DNA of 34,322 nt. Source: Flavobacteriaceae bacterium. Its GTDB lineage: Bacteria > Bacteroidota > Bacteroidia > Flavobacteriales > Flavobacteriaceae. This document shows positions 8,959 to 16,661 of the stretch, piece by piece. A program made the position numbers and the translations under genes. Position 1 is the first letter of the stretch, and the number at the start of each line of letters is the position of its first letter. Under the pieces are notes generated by a model. It worked only from the letters and a program-made list of their open reading frames with translations. It did not search any database and had not been told where the DNA came from. The stretch is taken from NCBI GenBank assembly GCA_023700885.1, contig JAMPYA010000003.1, positions 1 through 34,322 on the forward strand. Reading direction: 5' to 3'.

Positions 8959-8966
8959 CAAATGTA
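8959..8966 (-). promoter_or_regulatory. Possible -7 box for waaA
   Basis: TACATTTG on the minus strand, with a TTTGG 22 nt upstream inside the rpmA terminator stem as a possible -33 element. It is 5 nt from the ATG, so if real the mRNA starts at or next to the start codon. Confidence 0.35.
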
Positions 8967-8981
8967 CAGATTTTAAACAAA

Positions 8982-9009
8982 AAACTCCCAAACTAAAGTT
9001 TGAGAGTTT
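8982..9009 (-). terminator. Intrinsic terminator after rpmA
   Basis: A 12-bp stem with one G-U pair and a 4-nt loop (AAACTCTCAAAC, then GTTTGGGAGTTT on the minus strand) is followed by a T-rich tract. It closes the rplU-rpmA unit 22 nt after the rpmA stop. Confidence 0.85.
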
Positions 9010-9031
9010 TATAATAATAGTAATCTATTTT

Positions 9032-9292
9032 TTATGATTCGAATGGTTCAACAGAAACATACGATCTATTGTTTACTTTCTTTTGGAACTTAACAAGTCC
9101 ATCTACTTTAGCGTGTAATGTATGATCTTTCCCCATGTATACATTTTCACCTGGATGATGAGTTGTACCACGTTGGCGTACTATAATATTACCAGCAATA
9201 GCTGCTTGTCCACCAAAAATTTTCACTCCTAATCGCTTCGATTCTGATTCTCTACCGTTCTTCGAACTACCGACACCTTTCTTATGAGCCAT
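9032..9292 (-). CDS. rpmA: Large-subunit ribosomal protein bL27
   Basis: bL27 sits near the peptidyl transferase centre, with its N-terminal tail reaching toward the tRNA ends. The 86-residue protein starts MAHKKGVGSSKNGRESESKR, the canonical bL27 N-terminus with no cleavable extension of the Firmicutes kind, and continues with GVKIFGGQ and IVRQRGTTHHPGENVYMG. It follows rplU by 25 nt and forms the usual rplU-rpmA pair. A strong hairpin follows the stop codon. Confidence 0.98.
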   Translation of the reverse strand: MAHKKGVGSSKNGRESESKRLGVKIFGGQAAIAGNIIVRQRGTTHHPGENVYMGKDHTLHAKVDGLVKFQKKVNNRSYVSVEPFES

Positions 9293-9317
9293 GATTTAAA
9301 ATTTTTACAGTTAATAA

Positions 9318-9770
9318 TTATTTGGTTTCTTCTTTTGCTTTTTTAGCAGCAGGTTTCTTTGCGGCTGGTTTTTTTGCTGCTTTTTCAACTACTTCTATTT
9401 CCTCTACTTTTTTAGGAGCAGCTTTTTTAGTAGAAACTACTTCTTTCTTCTCATTTCCAGTAGCAGAAATTCCTTCAATTTGGATTTGAGTTAAATACTG
9501 ACGGTGTCCGTTTTTAACTTTGTAACCTTTTCTACGTTTTTTCTTAAAAACGATTACTTTGTCACCTTTAAGGTGCTCTAAGATTTTAGCTGAAATTTCA
9601 GCACCTTCTATAGCCGGGGCGCCAATAGTTACTGCACCGTTATCATCAATCAAAAGCACTTTATCAAAAGAAATTTTTGATCCTGCTTCAGCTTGTAAAC
9701 GATGTACGTAAACTTTCTGGTCTTTGGTAACTTTAAACTGTTGCCCTGCTATCTCTACAATTGCGTACAT
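9318..9770 (-). CDS. rplU: Large-subunit ribosomal protein bL21 with a basic C-terminal extension
   Basis: bL21 binds 23S rRNA in the 50S subunit. Residues 1 to about 102 are the normal domain (MYAIVEIAGQQFKV, VIFKKKRRKGYKVKNGHRQ would be the usual pattern and VIVFKKKRRKGYKVKNGHRQ is seen here, then LTQIQIEGI). About 48 further residues follow, rich in Lys, Ala and Glu, with the short repeat KKPAAKKPAAKK. From memory, such tails are common on bL21 in Bacteroidota and are probably disordered. It heads the rplU-rpmA unit and has one of the best promoters in the window. Confidence 0.97.
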   Translation of the reverse strand: MYAIVEIAGQQFKVTKDQKVYVHRLQAEAGSKISFDKVLLIDDNGAVTIGAPAIEGAEISAKILEHLKGDKVIVFKKKRRKGYKVKNGHRQYLTQIQIEGISATGNEKKEVVSTKKAAPKKVEEIEVVEKAAKKPAAKKPAAKKAKEETK

Positions 9771-9802
9771 ATGTTTTAGTTGTATTTATTTAAAAATGAG
9801 TG

Positions 9803-9832
9803 CAAATATAAGACAATTTCATCAAAAACCAA
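9803..9832 (-). promoter_or_regulatory. Promoter of rplU-rpmA
   Basis: On the minus strand a -33 TTTTG and a -7 TATATTTG are separated by 19 nt between the TTG and the TA, which fits the flavobacterial promoter form. The box ends about 32 nt before the rplU ATG. Confidence 0.7.
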
Positions 9833-9900
9833 AACACTTGTGTTAAATGTTAAATAAGTATTAATTAACTTAGCATAAACCTTTTTTTAATATAATTTAC

Positions 9901-9908
9901 TAAATTTG
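9901..9908 (+). promoter_or_regulatory. Putative -7 box for the M16 peptidase pair
   Basis: TAAATTTG matches TANNTTTG, 39 nt before the ATG at 9948. Its last three bases are an in-frame TTG that would otherwise extend the gene by 14 codons. No clear -33 TTG is seen. Confidence 0.5.
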
Positions 9909-9947
9909 AGACAATCATTAATCATTCTTAATTTTAAAAAAATATTT

Positions 9948-11258
9948 ATGAAAAAAATTATCATTGCTGCATTATTATTGTTTTTAGCAATAACAAATGT
10001 CGAAGCACAAAAAGTATCTTATCAAGAATACGATTTAGACAATGGCATGCATGTTATACTGCATCAAGATAATACTGCGCCGGTTGTAACTGTTTCTGTA
10101 ATGTATCATGTTGGTTCAAAAGATGAAAATCCTGAAAGAACCGGATTTGCACACTTTTTTGAACATTTATTGTTTGAAGGCACCAATAATATACCACGTG
10201 GTGAATGGTTTAAAATAGTAACTGCCAATGGCGGAACTAATAATGCCAATACAACTCAAGATAGAACTTATTATTACGAAGTATTTCCTTCCAATAGTTT
10301 AGAATTAGGACTTTGGATGGAGTCTGAGCGTTTATTACATCCTGTAATTAACCAGATTGGTGTTGATACGCAGAATGAAGTTGTTAAAGAAGAGAAAAGA
10401 TTGCGAGTTGATAATTCACCATATGGTCAATGGACAGCTGAAGTTTTTAAACATTTATTTAAAAATCACCCGTATAAATGGACAGTTATTGGCTCATTAG
10501 AGCATTTAGATGCAGCAACTTTAGAAGAATTTCAAGCATTTAATAAAAAGTTTTATGTTCCTAATAACGCTGTTTTAGTAGTTGCTGGAGATTTGGATAT
10601 TGCCAAAACAAAAAAAATGATTCAAGAATACTTTGGACCAATTCCAAGGGGTGAAAATGTTGTTCGCACAAAGAGTGTTGAGGTTCCAATAGAAGAAGAA
10701 ATAAAAGCAACTTTTAGCGATCCTAATATTCAAATTCCAGCTGTATTTACGGTATATAGAACTCCATCAATGACTACAAGAGATGCAAGAGTTTTAGATA
10801 TGATTTCTACTATTTTAAGTGATGGAAAAAGCTCAAGGTTGTATAAAAAATTAGTTGATGAAAAGAAAAAAGCACTACAAATTGCTGCATTTAATTATTC
10901 TTTAGAAGATTATGGTGCTTATATTGTATTAGCACTTCCTTTAGGAGAAAACACTTTAAGTGATTTAGTTGCTGAAATGGATGAAGAGGTTGTAAAACTA
11001 CAAACTGAATTAATATCAGAAAAAGAGCTTCAAAAATTGCGTAATAAATTTGAAAATCAGTTTGTAAATTCCAATTCAAGTGTCGAAGGAATTGCTAATT
11101 CATTAGCCAATTATTATATGTTATATAAAGATATACATCTCATAAATAATGAAATTGACATCTACAACTCTATTACTAGAGAAGAAATTAAAGATGTGGC
11201 CAATAAGTATTTGAATCCAAATCAACGTTTGGTTTTAGATTATCTACCAAAAAAATAA
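9948..11258 (+). CDS. M16-family zinc metallopeptidase (catalytic partner)
   Basis: A 436-residue exported M16 (pitrilysin-type) peptidase. From the ATG at 9948 it has a signal peptide (MKKIIIAALLLFLAITNVEA, ending AQ), so it probably acts in the periplasm. The inverted zinc motif HFFEH lies at residues 69-73, and the distal acidic ligand is expected in EVVKEEKRLR about 76 residues later. The rest is the N-terminal M16 domain and an M16_C domain. A longer reading from a TTG at 9906 is rejected because that TTG is part of a promoter box and precedes the signal peptide. It is 24 nt upstream of a second M16 protein that lacks the zinc motif, the two-chain arrangement seen in several bacterial M16 heterodimers. 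The substrate is not known. Confidence 0.93.
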   Translation: MKKIIIAALLLFLAITNVEAQKVSYQEYDLDNGMHVILHQDNTAPVVTVSVMYHVGSKDENPERTGFAHFFEHLLFEGTNNIPRGEWFKIVTANGGTNNANTTQDRTYYYEVFPSNSLELGLWMESERLLHPVINQIGVDTQNEVVKEEKRLRVDNSPYGQWTAEVFKHLFKNHPYKWTVIGSLEHLDAATLEEFQAFNKKFYVPNNAVLVVAGDLDIAKTKKMIQEYFGPIPRGENVVRTKSVEVPIEEEIKATFSDPNIQIPAVFTVYRTPSMTTRDARVLDMISTILSDGKSSRLYKKLVDEKKKALQIAAFNYSLEDYGAYIVLALPLGENTLSDLVAEMDEEVVKLQTELISEKELQKLRNKFENQFVNSNSSVEGIANSLANYYMLYKDIHLINNEIDIYNSITREEIKDVANKYLNPNQRLVLDYLPKK

Positions 11259-11282
11259 TTAAACGTATTAAAATTATTATCA

Positions 11283-13337
11283 ATGAAAACTAAAATAGTT
11301 TCACTCATCATATTATTTCTGTTATCAATTACTGTAACAGCACAAATAGACAGAAGTCAACAACCAAAATCAGGACCGGCACCTAAAATAAATCTAGGAA
11401 AACCTCAAACATTTGAATTAAAAAATGGTTTAAAAGTATTAGTTGTAGAAAATCATAAATTACCAAGAGTTTCTGCTTCTTTAACTATTGATAATCCACC
11501 AATTTTTGAAGGAGAAAAAGCTGGAACAAGCGGTTTAACAGGAAGTTTATTAGGATCCGGTTCAAAAAAAATATCGAAGAATGCTTTTAATGAAGAGGTT
11601 GATTTTTTGGGAGCTAACGTATCCTTTTCAAGTTCAGGAGCAAGATTAAATGCTCTTTCAAGATATTTTCCTAGAGTACTAGAATTAATGGCCGATGCTG
11701 CTTTAAATCCTGTATTTTCACAAGAAGAATTTGATAAAGAGCGCAATAAATTATTAGACGGGATAAAATCTAATGAAAAAAGTGTAGCAGCGATTGCTGG
11801 AAGAGTACAAAATGTTCTGATGTATGGAAAAAACCATGCATACGGAGAATTTGTTTCTCAAGAAACTGCCAATAATGTAAAATTAGAAGATGTAACCAAT
11901 TTCTACAACACCTATTACAAACCAAACAATGCCTATTTAGTTATTGTTGGCGATGTTAATTTTAAAGAAGTAAAAAAACTAGTAACAAAACATTTCAATG
12001 GTTGGAAAAAAGGGACAATAGCTCCAACTAATTTGCCTGAGGTTGCAAATGTTTCTAAAACTGAAATCAATTTTGTCAATATGCCAAATGCAGTACAATC
12101 GGAAGTAGCTGCTGTAAACACCTTTCAATTAAAAATGAGCGACCCAGATTATCATGCAGTTTTAGTTGCCAATCAAATTTTAGGAGGCGATTTTAACAGT
12201 TACTTAAACATGAATTTGAGAGAAGCGCGTGGCTATACATATGGAGCCAGATCTAGAGTTACTGATGATAAATATATCGGTTCATTTAAGGCTTCAACTA
12301 GTGTTCGAAATATGGTTACAGACAGTACTGTTGTTGAGATGATGAAAGAAATTAAACGTATTAGAACAGAAAATGTAACCGAAGAAGCTTTAAAAAATGT
12401 AAAAGCCGGTTATATGGGCAAATTTGTCATGGCTTTAGAACAACCTTCAACTATTGCGCGTTACGCTTTAAACATCAAAATAAATAATTTACCAGAAAAC
12501 TTCTACGAAACTTATCTAGAGAAAATTAATGCGGTAACTATTGAAGATATTCAACGTGTTGCGCAAAAATATTTCAATGTAGATAATGCTCGTATTGTTA
12601 TTGCCGGCAAAGCGCTAGATGTAATTCCTAACTTAGAAAAAACGGGTTATAAAATTAATTATTTTGATATTTATGGCAATTCAACTACGAAAACCGAACT
12701 TTCTAAACCGATTCCAAGCGGAGTAACAATCAATACTGTTTTTGATAATTATTTTAAAGCTATTGGCGGTAAAGAAAAAGCAAATACTATTAAAAGTATC
12801 GTTACCAATGCCGAAGCCAATATTCAGGGAATGACTTTACAAATGACCACCAAACAAATGGCTCCTAATAAATTTTCTATGGCGATGTCTATGATGGGTA
12901 ATGTAATAAATCAACAAGTTTTTGATGGTGAAAAAGGATATGCAATGCAAATGGGTCAGAAAATGCCACTTCAAGGCGAACCTTTAGATAAACTTAAAGA
13001 AACTTCATTTCCGTTTCCAGAAAATGGATATCTTAAAAAAGCGGAACTATTAAAAGTAGAACCTATTGATGGTAATGATGCTTTTGTAGTTAAAGTTGGT
13101 ACCGATATTACTGTTTATTATGATATTAAAAGTGGTTTAAAAATAAGTGAAGTAACTACTCAGAAATTGCCAAACGGACAAGAAATGACTCAAGTCATCA
13201 AATATTCAGATTATAAAGAAGTGGAAGGTATTAAATTTCCTCATATGTTAAAAATGAGTGTAGGCCCACAATTAATCGATTTAATTGTAAAAGATATTAA
13301 AGTAAATCAAGGTGTTACTACAACAGATTTTCAATAA
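11283..13337 (+). CDS. M16-family non-catalytic partner with an extra C-terminal domain
   Basis: A 684-residue exported protein (signal peptide MKTKIVSLIILFLLSITVTA, ending Q). Residues about 40-470 form an M16 pair of domains with the conserved Arg/Tyr segment ARGYTYGARS near residue 319, but the HXXEH position reads GTSGLTGSLLGSG, so zinc binding is lost. Such chains usually pair with an active M16 subunit, here the gene just upstream. From about residue 480 to the end there is an extra domain (NYFKAIGGKEKANTIKSI to FPHMLKMSVG) that resembles the lipid-binding LolA/outer-membrane lipoprotein-sorting fold in pattern only; that assignment is tentative. A perfect bidirectional terminator follows 23 nt after the stop. 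Confidence 0.9.
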   Translation: MKTKIVSLIILFLLSITVTAQIDRSQQPKSGPAPKINLGKPQTFELKNGLKVLVVENHKLPRVSASLTIDNPPIFEGEKAGTSGLTGSLLGSGSKKISKNAFNEEVDFLGANVSFSSSGARLNALSRYFPRVLELMADAALNPVFSQEEFDKERNKLLDGIKSNEKSVAAIAGRVQNVLMYGKNHAYGEFVSQETANNVKLEDVTNFYNTYYKPNNAYLVIVGDVNFKEVKKLVTKHFNGWKKGTIAPTNLPEVANVSKTEINFVNMPNAVQSEVAAVNTFQLKMSDPDYHAVLVANQILGGDFNSYLNMNLREARGYTYGARSRVTDDKYIGSFKASTSVRNMVTDSTVVEMMKEIKRIRTENVTEEALKNVKAGYMGKFVMALEQPSTIARYALNIKINNLPENFYETYLEKINAVTIEDIQRVAQKYFNVDNARIVIAGKALDVIPNLEKTGYKINYFDIYGNSTTKTELSKPIPSGVTINTVFDNYFKAIGGKEKANTIKSIVTNAEANIQGMTLQMTTKQMAPNKFSMAMSMMGNVINQQVFDGEKGYAMQMGQKMPLQGEPLDKLKETSFPFPENGYLKKAELLKVEPIDGNDAFVVKVGTDITVYYDIKSGLKISEVTTQKLPNGQEMTQVIKYSDYKEVEGIKFPHMLKMSVGPQLIDLIVKDIKVNQGVTTTDFQ

Positions 13338-13360
13338 ATATTAATTTATCATTTTAAAAA

Positions 13361-13380
13361 GCGATTGAAATTTCAATCGC
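13361..13380. terminator. Bidirectional terminator shared by the M16 pair and the EamA gene
   Basis: The perfect palindrome GCGATTGAAATTTCAATCGC is flanked by AAAAA on the left and eight T on the right, so it can stop transcription from both sides. The stop codon and last two sense codons of the EamA gene lie inside the stem. Confidence 0.85.
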
Positions 13381-14248
13381 TTTTTTTATTAGCAACATAC
13401 ACTCCACTTAAAATAATAGATGCTGCAATAAATTGTACTGTTTCAAATTTTTCGCCATCAGCAATTCCCCACATTACGGCAACTATCGGAATTAAATAGG
13501 TTACCGATGAAGAAAAAACCGGAGATGAAATTTGAATTAATTTGTTAAAAAATACTTTTGCAAAGGCTGTCCCGGCAATTGCCAAAATTATTACATACCC
13601 AAATGATGCGGTAGTTTTTTCATTTAGTTCAAAAGTTGTAAAAAATCCGGTAAAAATTAAAACTACTAGTGCGGGTATAATTAATAATAAAAAGTTGCCG
13701 GCTGTAATACTTAAAGCATCTAAATCATTCAAATGCTTTTTTATTATATTAACATTAAAAGAATAACCTAATGTTGAGGTAATGGCTAATAAAGCATACC
13801 AATAATTTTGATCTGGATTTAACTCTGAACCTTTAAAGATTAATAATCCTGTGCCAACAAATCCAATTATAATACCATACAATTGATTTCTAACAAAAGT
13901 AAAATCAAAAATTAAAGCACCAATAATAATAGTAAATAGTGGCAAAAGTGAATTTAAAATAGATGCAACAGAACTGTCAATTCCGGTAATTGCAAAGGCA
14001 TACATAAATGCCGGAAAAAAAGAACCTAATAATGCCGTCATTAAAATATATTTCCAATGATATCTTTCAATTTTAAGAATACTTCTGAAACCTATAATTA
14101 ATAAGAATGTTGCTGTTATTAATATTCTAAATGCACCCACCTGAAATGGTGTAAACCCTATTAAAGCTTTTTTAATTAATATAAATGAACTCCCCCAAAC
14201 TAAGGATAGTATAATTAAAATAAACCAACGTAATTGACGATTATTCAT
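13373..14248 (-). CDS. EamA-family (DMT) membrane permease
   Basis: A 291-residue inner-membrane protein with ten predicted hydrophobic segments in two EamA repeats, the second starting near LNDLDALSITAG. The N-terminal part has the family signature ILSLVWGSSFILIKKALIGF and the second half ends with PIVAVMWGIADGEKF. EamA proteins export amino acids, metabolites or other small molecules; the substrate cannot be read from sequence. I use the ATG at 14248; the reading two codons longer starts at a TTG. It stands alone, divergent from the small lipoprotein gene, with a 12-bp inverted repeat in the shared 225-nt gap. The gene ends inside a terminator hairpin. Confidence 0.9.
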   Translation of the reverse strand: MNNRQLRWFILIILSLVWGSSFILIKKALIGFTPFQVGAFRILITATFLLIIGFRSILKIERYHWKYILMTALLGSFFPAFMYAFAITGIDSSVASILNSLLPLFTIIIGALIFDFTFVRNQLYGIIIGFVGTGLLIFKGSELNPDQNYWYALLAITSTLGYSFNVNIIKKHLNDLDALSITAGNFLLLIIPALVVLIFTGFFTTFELNEKTTASFGYVIILAIAGTAFAKVFFNKLIQISSPVFSSSVTYLIPIVAVMWGIADGEKFETVQFIAASIILSGVYVANKKSD

Positions 14249-14318
14249 GTACAATTTTAAGATTACAAAGTTCTAATAAATTAATATATTATACTTATTT
14301 CCAACTACTTTTTTACTG

Positions 14319-14353
14319 ATTGAACTAATTAATTAACCTTCAATTAGTTCAAT
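14319..14353. repeat. 12-bp perfect inverted repeat between divergent genes
   Basis: ATTGAACTAATT and AATTAGTTCAAT are exact inverted copies separated by 11 nt. The repeat lies between the EamA gene and the small lipoprotein gene, which point away from each other, so it cannot be a terminator for either. An operator or a 5' leader hairpin are the open options. The rest of 14249-14473 is very AT-rich and otherwise holds only the lipoprotein promoter. Confidence 0.6.
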
Positions 14354-14407
14354 AATTTCTTAAATAAATTTATTTATTAATTTTTTGTTAAAATTTTCTA
14401 AATATTA

Positions 14408-14440
14408 TTTGGTAATTAAATAATTTTATCAATATCTTTG
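14408..14440 (+). promoter_or_regulatory. Promoter of the small lipoprotein gene
   Basis: A -33 TTTGG (14408-14412) and a -7 TATCTTTG (14433-14440) are separated by 21 nt between the TTG and the TA. The box ends 33 nt before the ATG. This is among the clearest promoters in the window. Confidence 0.7.
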
Positions 14441-14473
14441 TCGTCTTAATTAAAGAATTTAAATTTTTAAAAG

Positions 14474-14653
14474 ATGAAATTATTAAACGGATTATTAGTT
14501 GTTGCTTTTGTAAGCATGTTAGCTATCTCTTGTAAAGATGCTAAACCAGCTGAAGAAGTTGTAGAAGAAGCTCCTGTTGTAGAAGAAGTAGCTGTTGACA
14601 CAACTGTTGTAGCTGACACTGTTGCTGTTGCTGAAGAAGTAGTAGCTCAGTAA
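14474..14653 (+). CDS. Small acidic, valine-rich lipoprotein (59 residues)
   Basis: I do not recognise this gene. The product starts MKLLNGLLVVAFVSMLAISC and has a lipoprotein-type signal ending at Cys20, preceded by AIS. The Cys is followed by KDAKPAEEVVEE; acidic residues near +2 are typical of outer-membrane or surface lipoproteins in this phylum. The mature 39 residues hold 12 Val, 8 Ala, 8 Glu and 3 Asp but only 2 Lys, in an irregular EEVV/TVVAD pattern with no aromatic residue. It has its own good promoter and is closed by two hairpins, so it is a single-gene transcript. The signal peptide, start and stop are clear, so it is probably a real gene. Function is unknown. Confidence 0.8.
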   Translation: MKLLNGLLVVAFVSMLAISCKDAKPAEEVVEEAPVVEEVAVDTTVVADTVAVAEEVVAQ

Positions 14654-14654
14654 T

Positions 14655-14728
14655 TTTGATTTTTGGCGATTAAATCGCTAAACAAATCAAATTCAAAAAA
14701 TTAAAGCCACGCTAAGCGTGGCTTTTTT
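14655..14728 (+). terminator. Double hairpin terminator after the small lipoprotein gene
   Basis: Two hairpins follow the stop codon. The first (14655-14691) is long and imperfect, with outer arms TTTGATTT/AAATCAAA and an inner GCGAT/ATCGC. The second (14703-14725) pairs AAAGCCACGC with GCGTGGCTTT around a 3-nt loop and runs into T residues. The second could also terminate gldD from the other side. Confidence 0.8.
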
Positions 14729-14743
14729 AATATATATATAACT

Positions 14744-15310
14744 TTAATTTTTCCATTTAAATGTTTCTATTAAATGTCTAATATCCTTTTCGATATAACG
14801 AACTGCCGGAAGAATTGAATCATAATGAGGTTTTGAGTAAAAATAAAGTGCTCCAGTTACCACATTTTTAGAACTATCTGTAATATTGAACTGTATATTT
14901 GAAGCAGCATTTCCTTCAACAAAAAATATTTTACTATAAACCTTTCTTTCCGTATTTTCAAAAGATTGAGAATTAATAGCGTCTGCTTTTATAGTGTGCT
15001 CAAAAGTTAATTTTTCCACTTCTTTTAAAACCTCTTCAATATTATTATTTACAGGTCTATAGGTAATATAAATTTTTGCTTTTAAATCTTCATAATTTAA
15101 CTCCATCCAACAATTGTTTTTATAATTAATTGTTGCCAATTCTGATTTTTCAAACTCAAAATTGCAATTACTTTTAATTAAATTATACTGAGCTTTTGGA
15201 TATTCTAACTTTAAATAAGCTTTAGGTTTTGGATAAGCCTCGTCTTTACATGATGTAAAAACTACTGTAAATAAAACAAATAATACAATTGTGAGTTTAT
15301 AATTAAACAT
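14744..15310 (-). CDS. gldD: Gliding motility lipoprotein GldD
   Basis: GldD is a lipoprotein required for gliding, and in flavobacteria for full T9SS function; its biochemical role is unknown. The 188 residues start MFNYKLTIVLFVLFTVVFTS with the lipid-attachment Cys21, followed by KDEAYPKPKAYLKLEYPKAQ, the characteristic GldD opening. The body has NNCWMELNYEDLKAKIYITY and ends near RHLIETFKWKN. It is the last gene of mutY-ssb-gldE-gldD, 24 nt after gldE. The CKDE after the signal resembles the export signal of surface-exposed lipoproteins in this phylum. Confidence 0.95.
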   Translation of the reverse strand: MFNYKLTIVLFVLFTVVFTSCKDEAYPKPKAYLKLEYPKAQYNLIKSNCNFEFEKSELATINYKNNCWMELNYEDLKAKIYITYRPVNNNIEEVLKEVEKLTFEHTIKADAINSQSFENTERKVYSKIFFVEGNAASNIQFNITDSSKNVVTGALYFYSKPHYDSILPAVRYIEKDIRHLIETFKWKN

Positions 15311-15334
15311 TTAATAACTGTTTAAATGGATTTT

Positions 15335-16645
15335 TTAATCAACCATATCTAAAATGGTGACTTTTATTTGTTTGATTCGTTTGCGATCTAGCAATTCAAT
15401 TTTAAATTTAAGATTAGAAAACGTTATTTCTTCATTTTTACGTAAAAATCTACCTGTAATTTCTAGTATAAAACCAGCTAAGGTTTCAGATTCACCTTTA
15501 AATTCTTCAAAATTTTCTTCATCTAAATCTAATACTTTATAGAAATCTTTCAGGTTCGTTTTGCCATCAAATAAATAATTATACTTATCTATTTTAGTGT
15601 AAAACAAATCTTCATCATCAAATTCATCGCTTATATCACCTACAATTTCTTCAATAATATCTTCTAGCGTAATAATGCCGCTGGTCCCTCCATATTCATC
15701 AACAACTACTGCAAAGTGAATTTTCTTTTCTTGAAACTCTAACAATAAATCATCCAACTTTTTATTTTCTGGTACAAAAAATGGTTTTCGTATTAATTGT
15801 TTCCAATCATAATCTTCTTCATTTAAATAGGGTAAAATATCTTTTGCGTAAAGAACGCCTATAATATTATCAATATTTTCGCCATAAACAGGATTTCTAG
15901 AAAATCCATTTTCAATAATTTTTTCTACAATTTCTTTAAAAGTACAGCTTTCTGCAAAAGCAATGATATCCATTCTTGGTTTCATGACTTGACTTGTATC
16001 TGTATTTCCGAAATTGATAATCCCTTCTAAAATTTTTTGCTCTTCTTTAGTTGTTGCATTATCTGATGTTAATTCTAAGGCTCTTGACAGCTTTTCTACC
16101 GAAAGATATCCTTTCTTTTTTGCCAACTTCTTTTCTATTAAGGATGTTAAATTAATTAAGGGATAGGTAAATGGTGAAAGTAAAAAATTGAGTAATTGTA
16201 ATGGAATTGATATAAACGATGCAAATTTCAATGCGTTTCTGCTCGCAAATAATTTTGGTATAACTTCTCCAAATAACAAAATTAGAAAGGTTATTAGTAT
16301 TACTTCAATTATAAACCTTATAAAATAGATTTCAATTCCTTTGAAAAAAAACTCACTAATACCTGCAAAAAGCAGTACAATTAATATATTAACAAAGTTA
16401 TTAGATATTAAAATGGTTGCTAATAACTTTTGAGGATTTTGCAATAATTCTGATACTCTTAGAATTTGATTTTTTTTAGAGTTTTCATCTAAATCACTAG
16501 CCTTAAGAGAAAAAAAAGCTACTTCAGCTCCAGAAATAAGCGCTGAAAAAATCAATAAAATAATTATTGAAATAATTGACCAGATTACTGTCCAATTAAT
16601 TTCATTAAAATTCTCGAATAAAAATTGAAAAGAGTCTGTATCCAA
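15335..16645 (-). CDS. gldE: Gliding motility-associated protein GldE (CNNM/CorC-like)
   Basis: GldE is an inner-membrane protein of the CNNM/CorC family; in Flavobacterium johnsoniae it works with GldD. The 436 residues have a DUF21 membrane region (about 20-190, beginning IWSIISIIILLIFSALISGA), a pair of CBS domains (about 215-335, with VMKPRMDIIAFAES and VVVDEYGGTSGIITLEDIIE), and a C-terminal CorC_HlyC domain (about 350-436). The family can transport or sense divalent cations, but no transport role is shown for GldE. The start is a TTG at 16645; a stop codon lies two codons upstream and no ATG occurs before the membrane region. It follows ssb by 16 nt. Confidence 0.94.
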   Translation of the reverse strand: MDTDSFQFLFENFNEINWTVIWSIISIIILLIFSALISGAEVAFFSLKASDLDENSKKNQILRVSELLQNPQKLLATILISNNFVNILIVLLFAGISEFFFKGIEIYFIRFIIEVILITFLILLFGEVIPKLFASRNALKFASFISIPLQLLNFLLSPFTYPLINLTSLIEKKLAKKKGYLSVEKLSRALELTSDNATTKEEQKILEGIINFGNTDTSQVMKPRMDIIAFAESCTFKEIVEKIIENGFSRNPVYGENIDNIIGVLYAKDILPYLNEEDYDWKQLIRKPFFVPENKKLDDLLLEFQEKKIHFAVVVDEYGGTSGIITLEDIIEEIVGDISDEFDDEDLFYTKIDKYNYLFDGKTNLKDFYKVLDLDEENFEEFKGESETLAGFILEITGRFLRKNEEITFSNLKFKIELLDRKRIKQIKVTILDMVD

Positions 16646-16661
16646 ATTTTAAATATTAGAT

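Noticed and set aside
8954..8980. Nine-codon N-terminal extension of waaA from a TTG
   Set aside because: It would start next to the rpmA terminator stem and homologues as recalled begin at the later Met.
9318..9480. Frameshift or fusion at the bL21 C-terminus
   Set aside because: The Lys/Ala-rich tail is a usual feature of bL21 in Bacteroidota as I recall, and the frame is intact.
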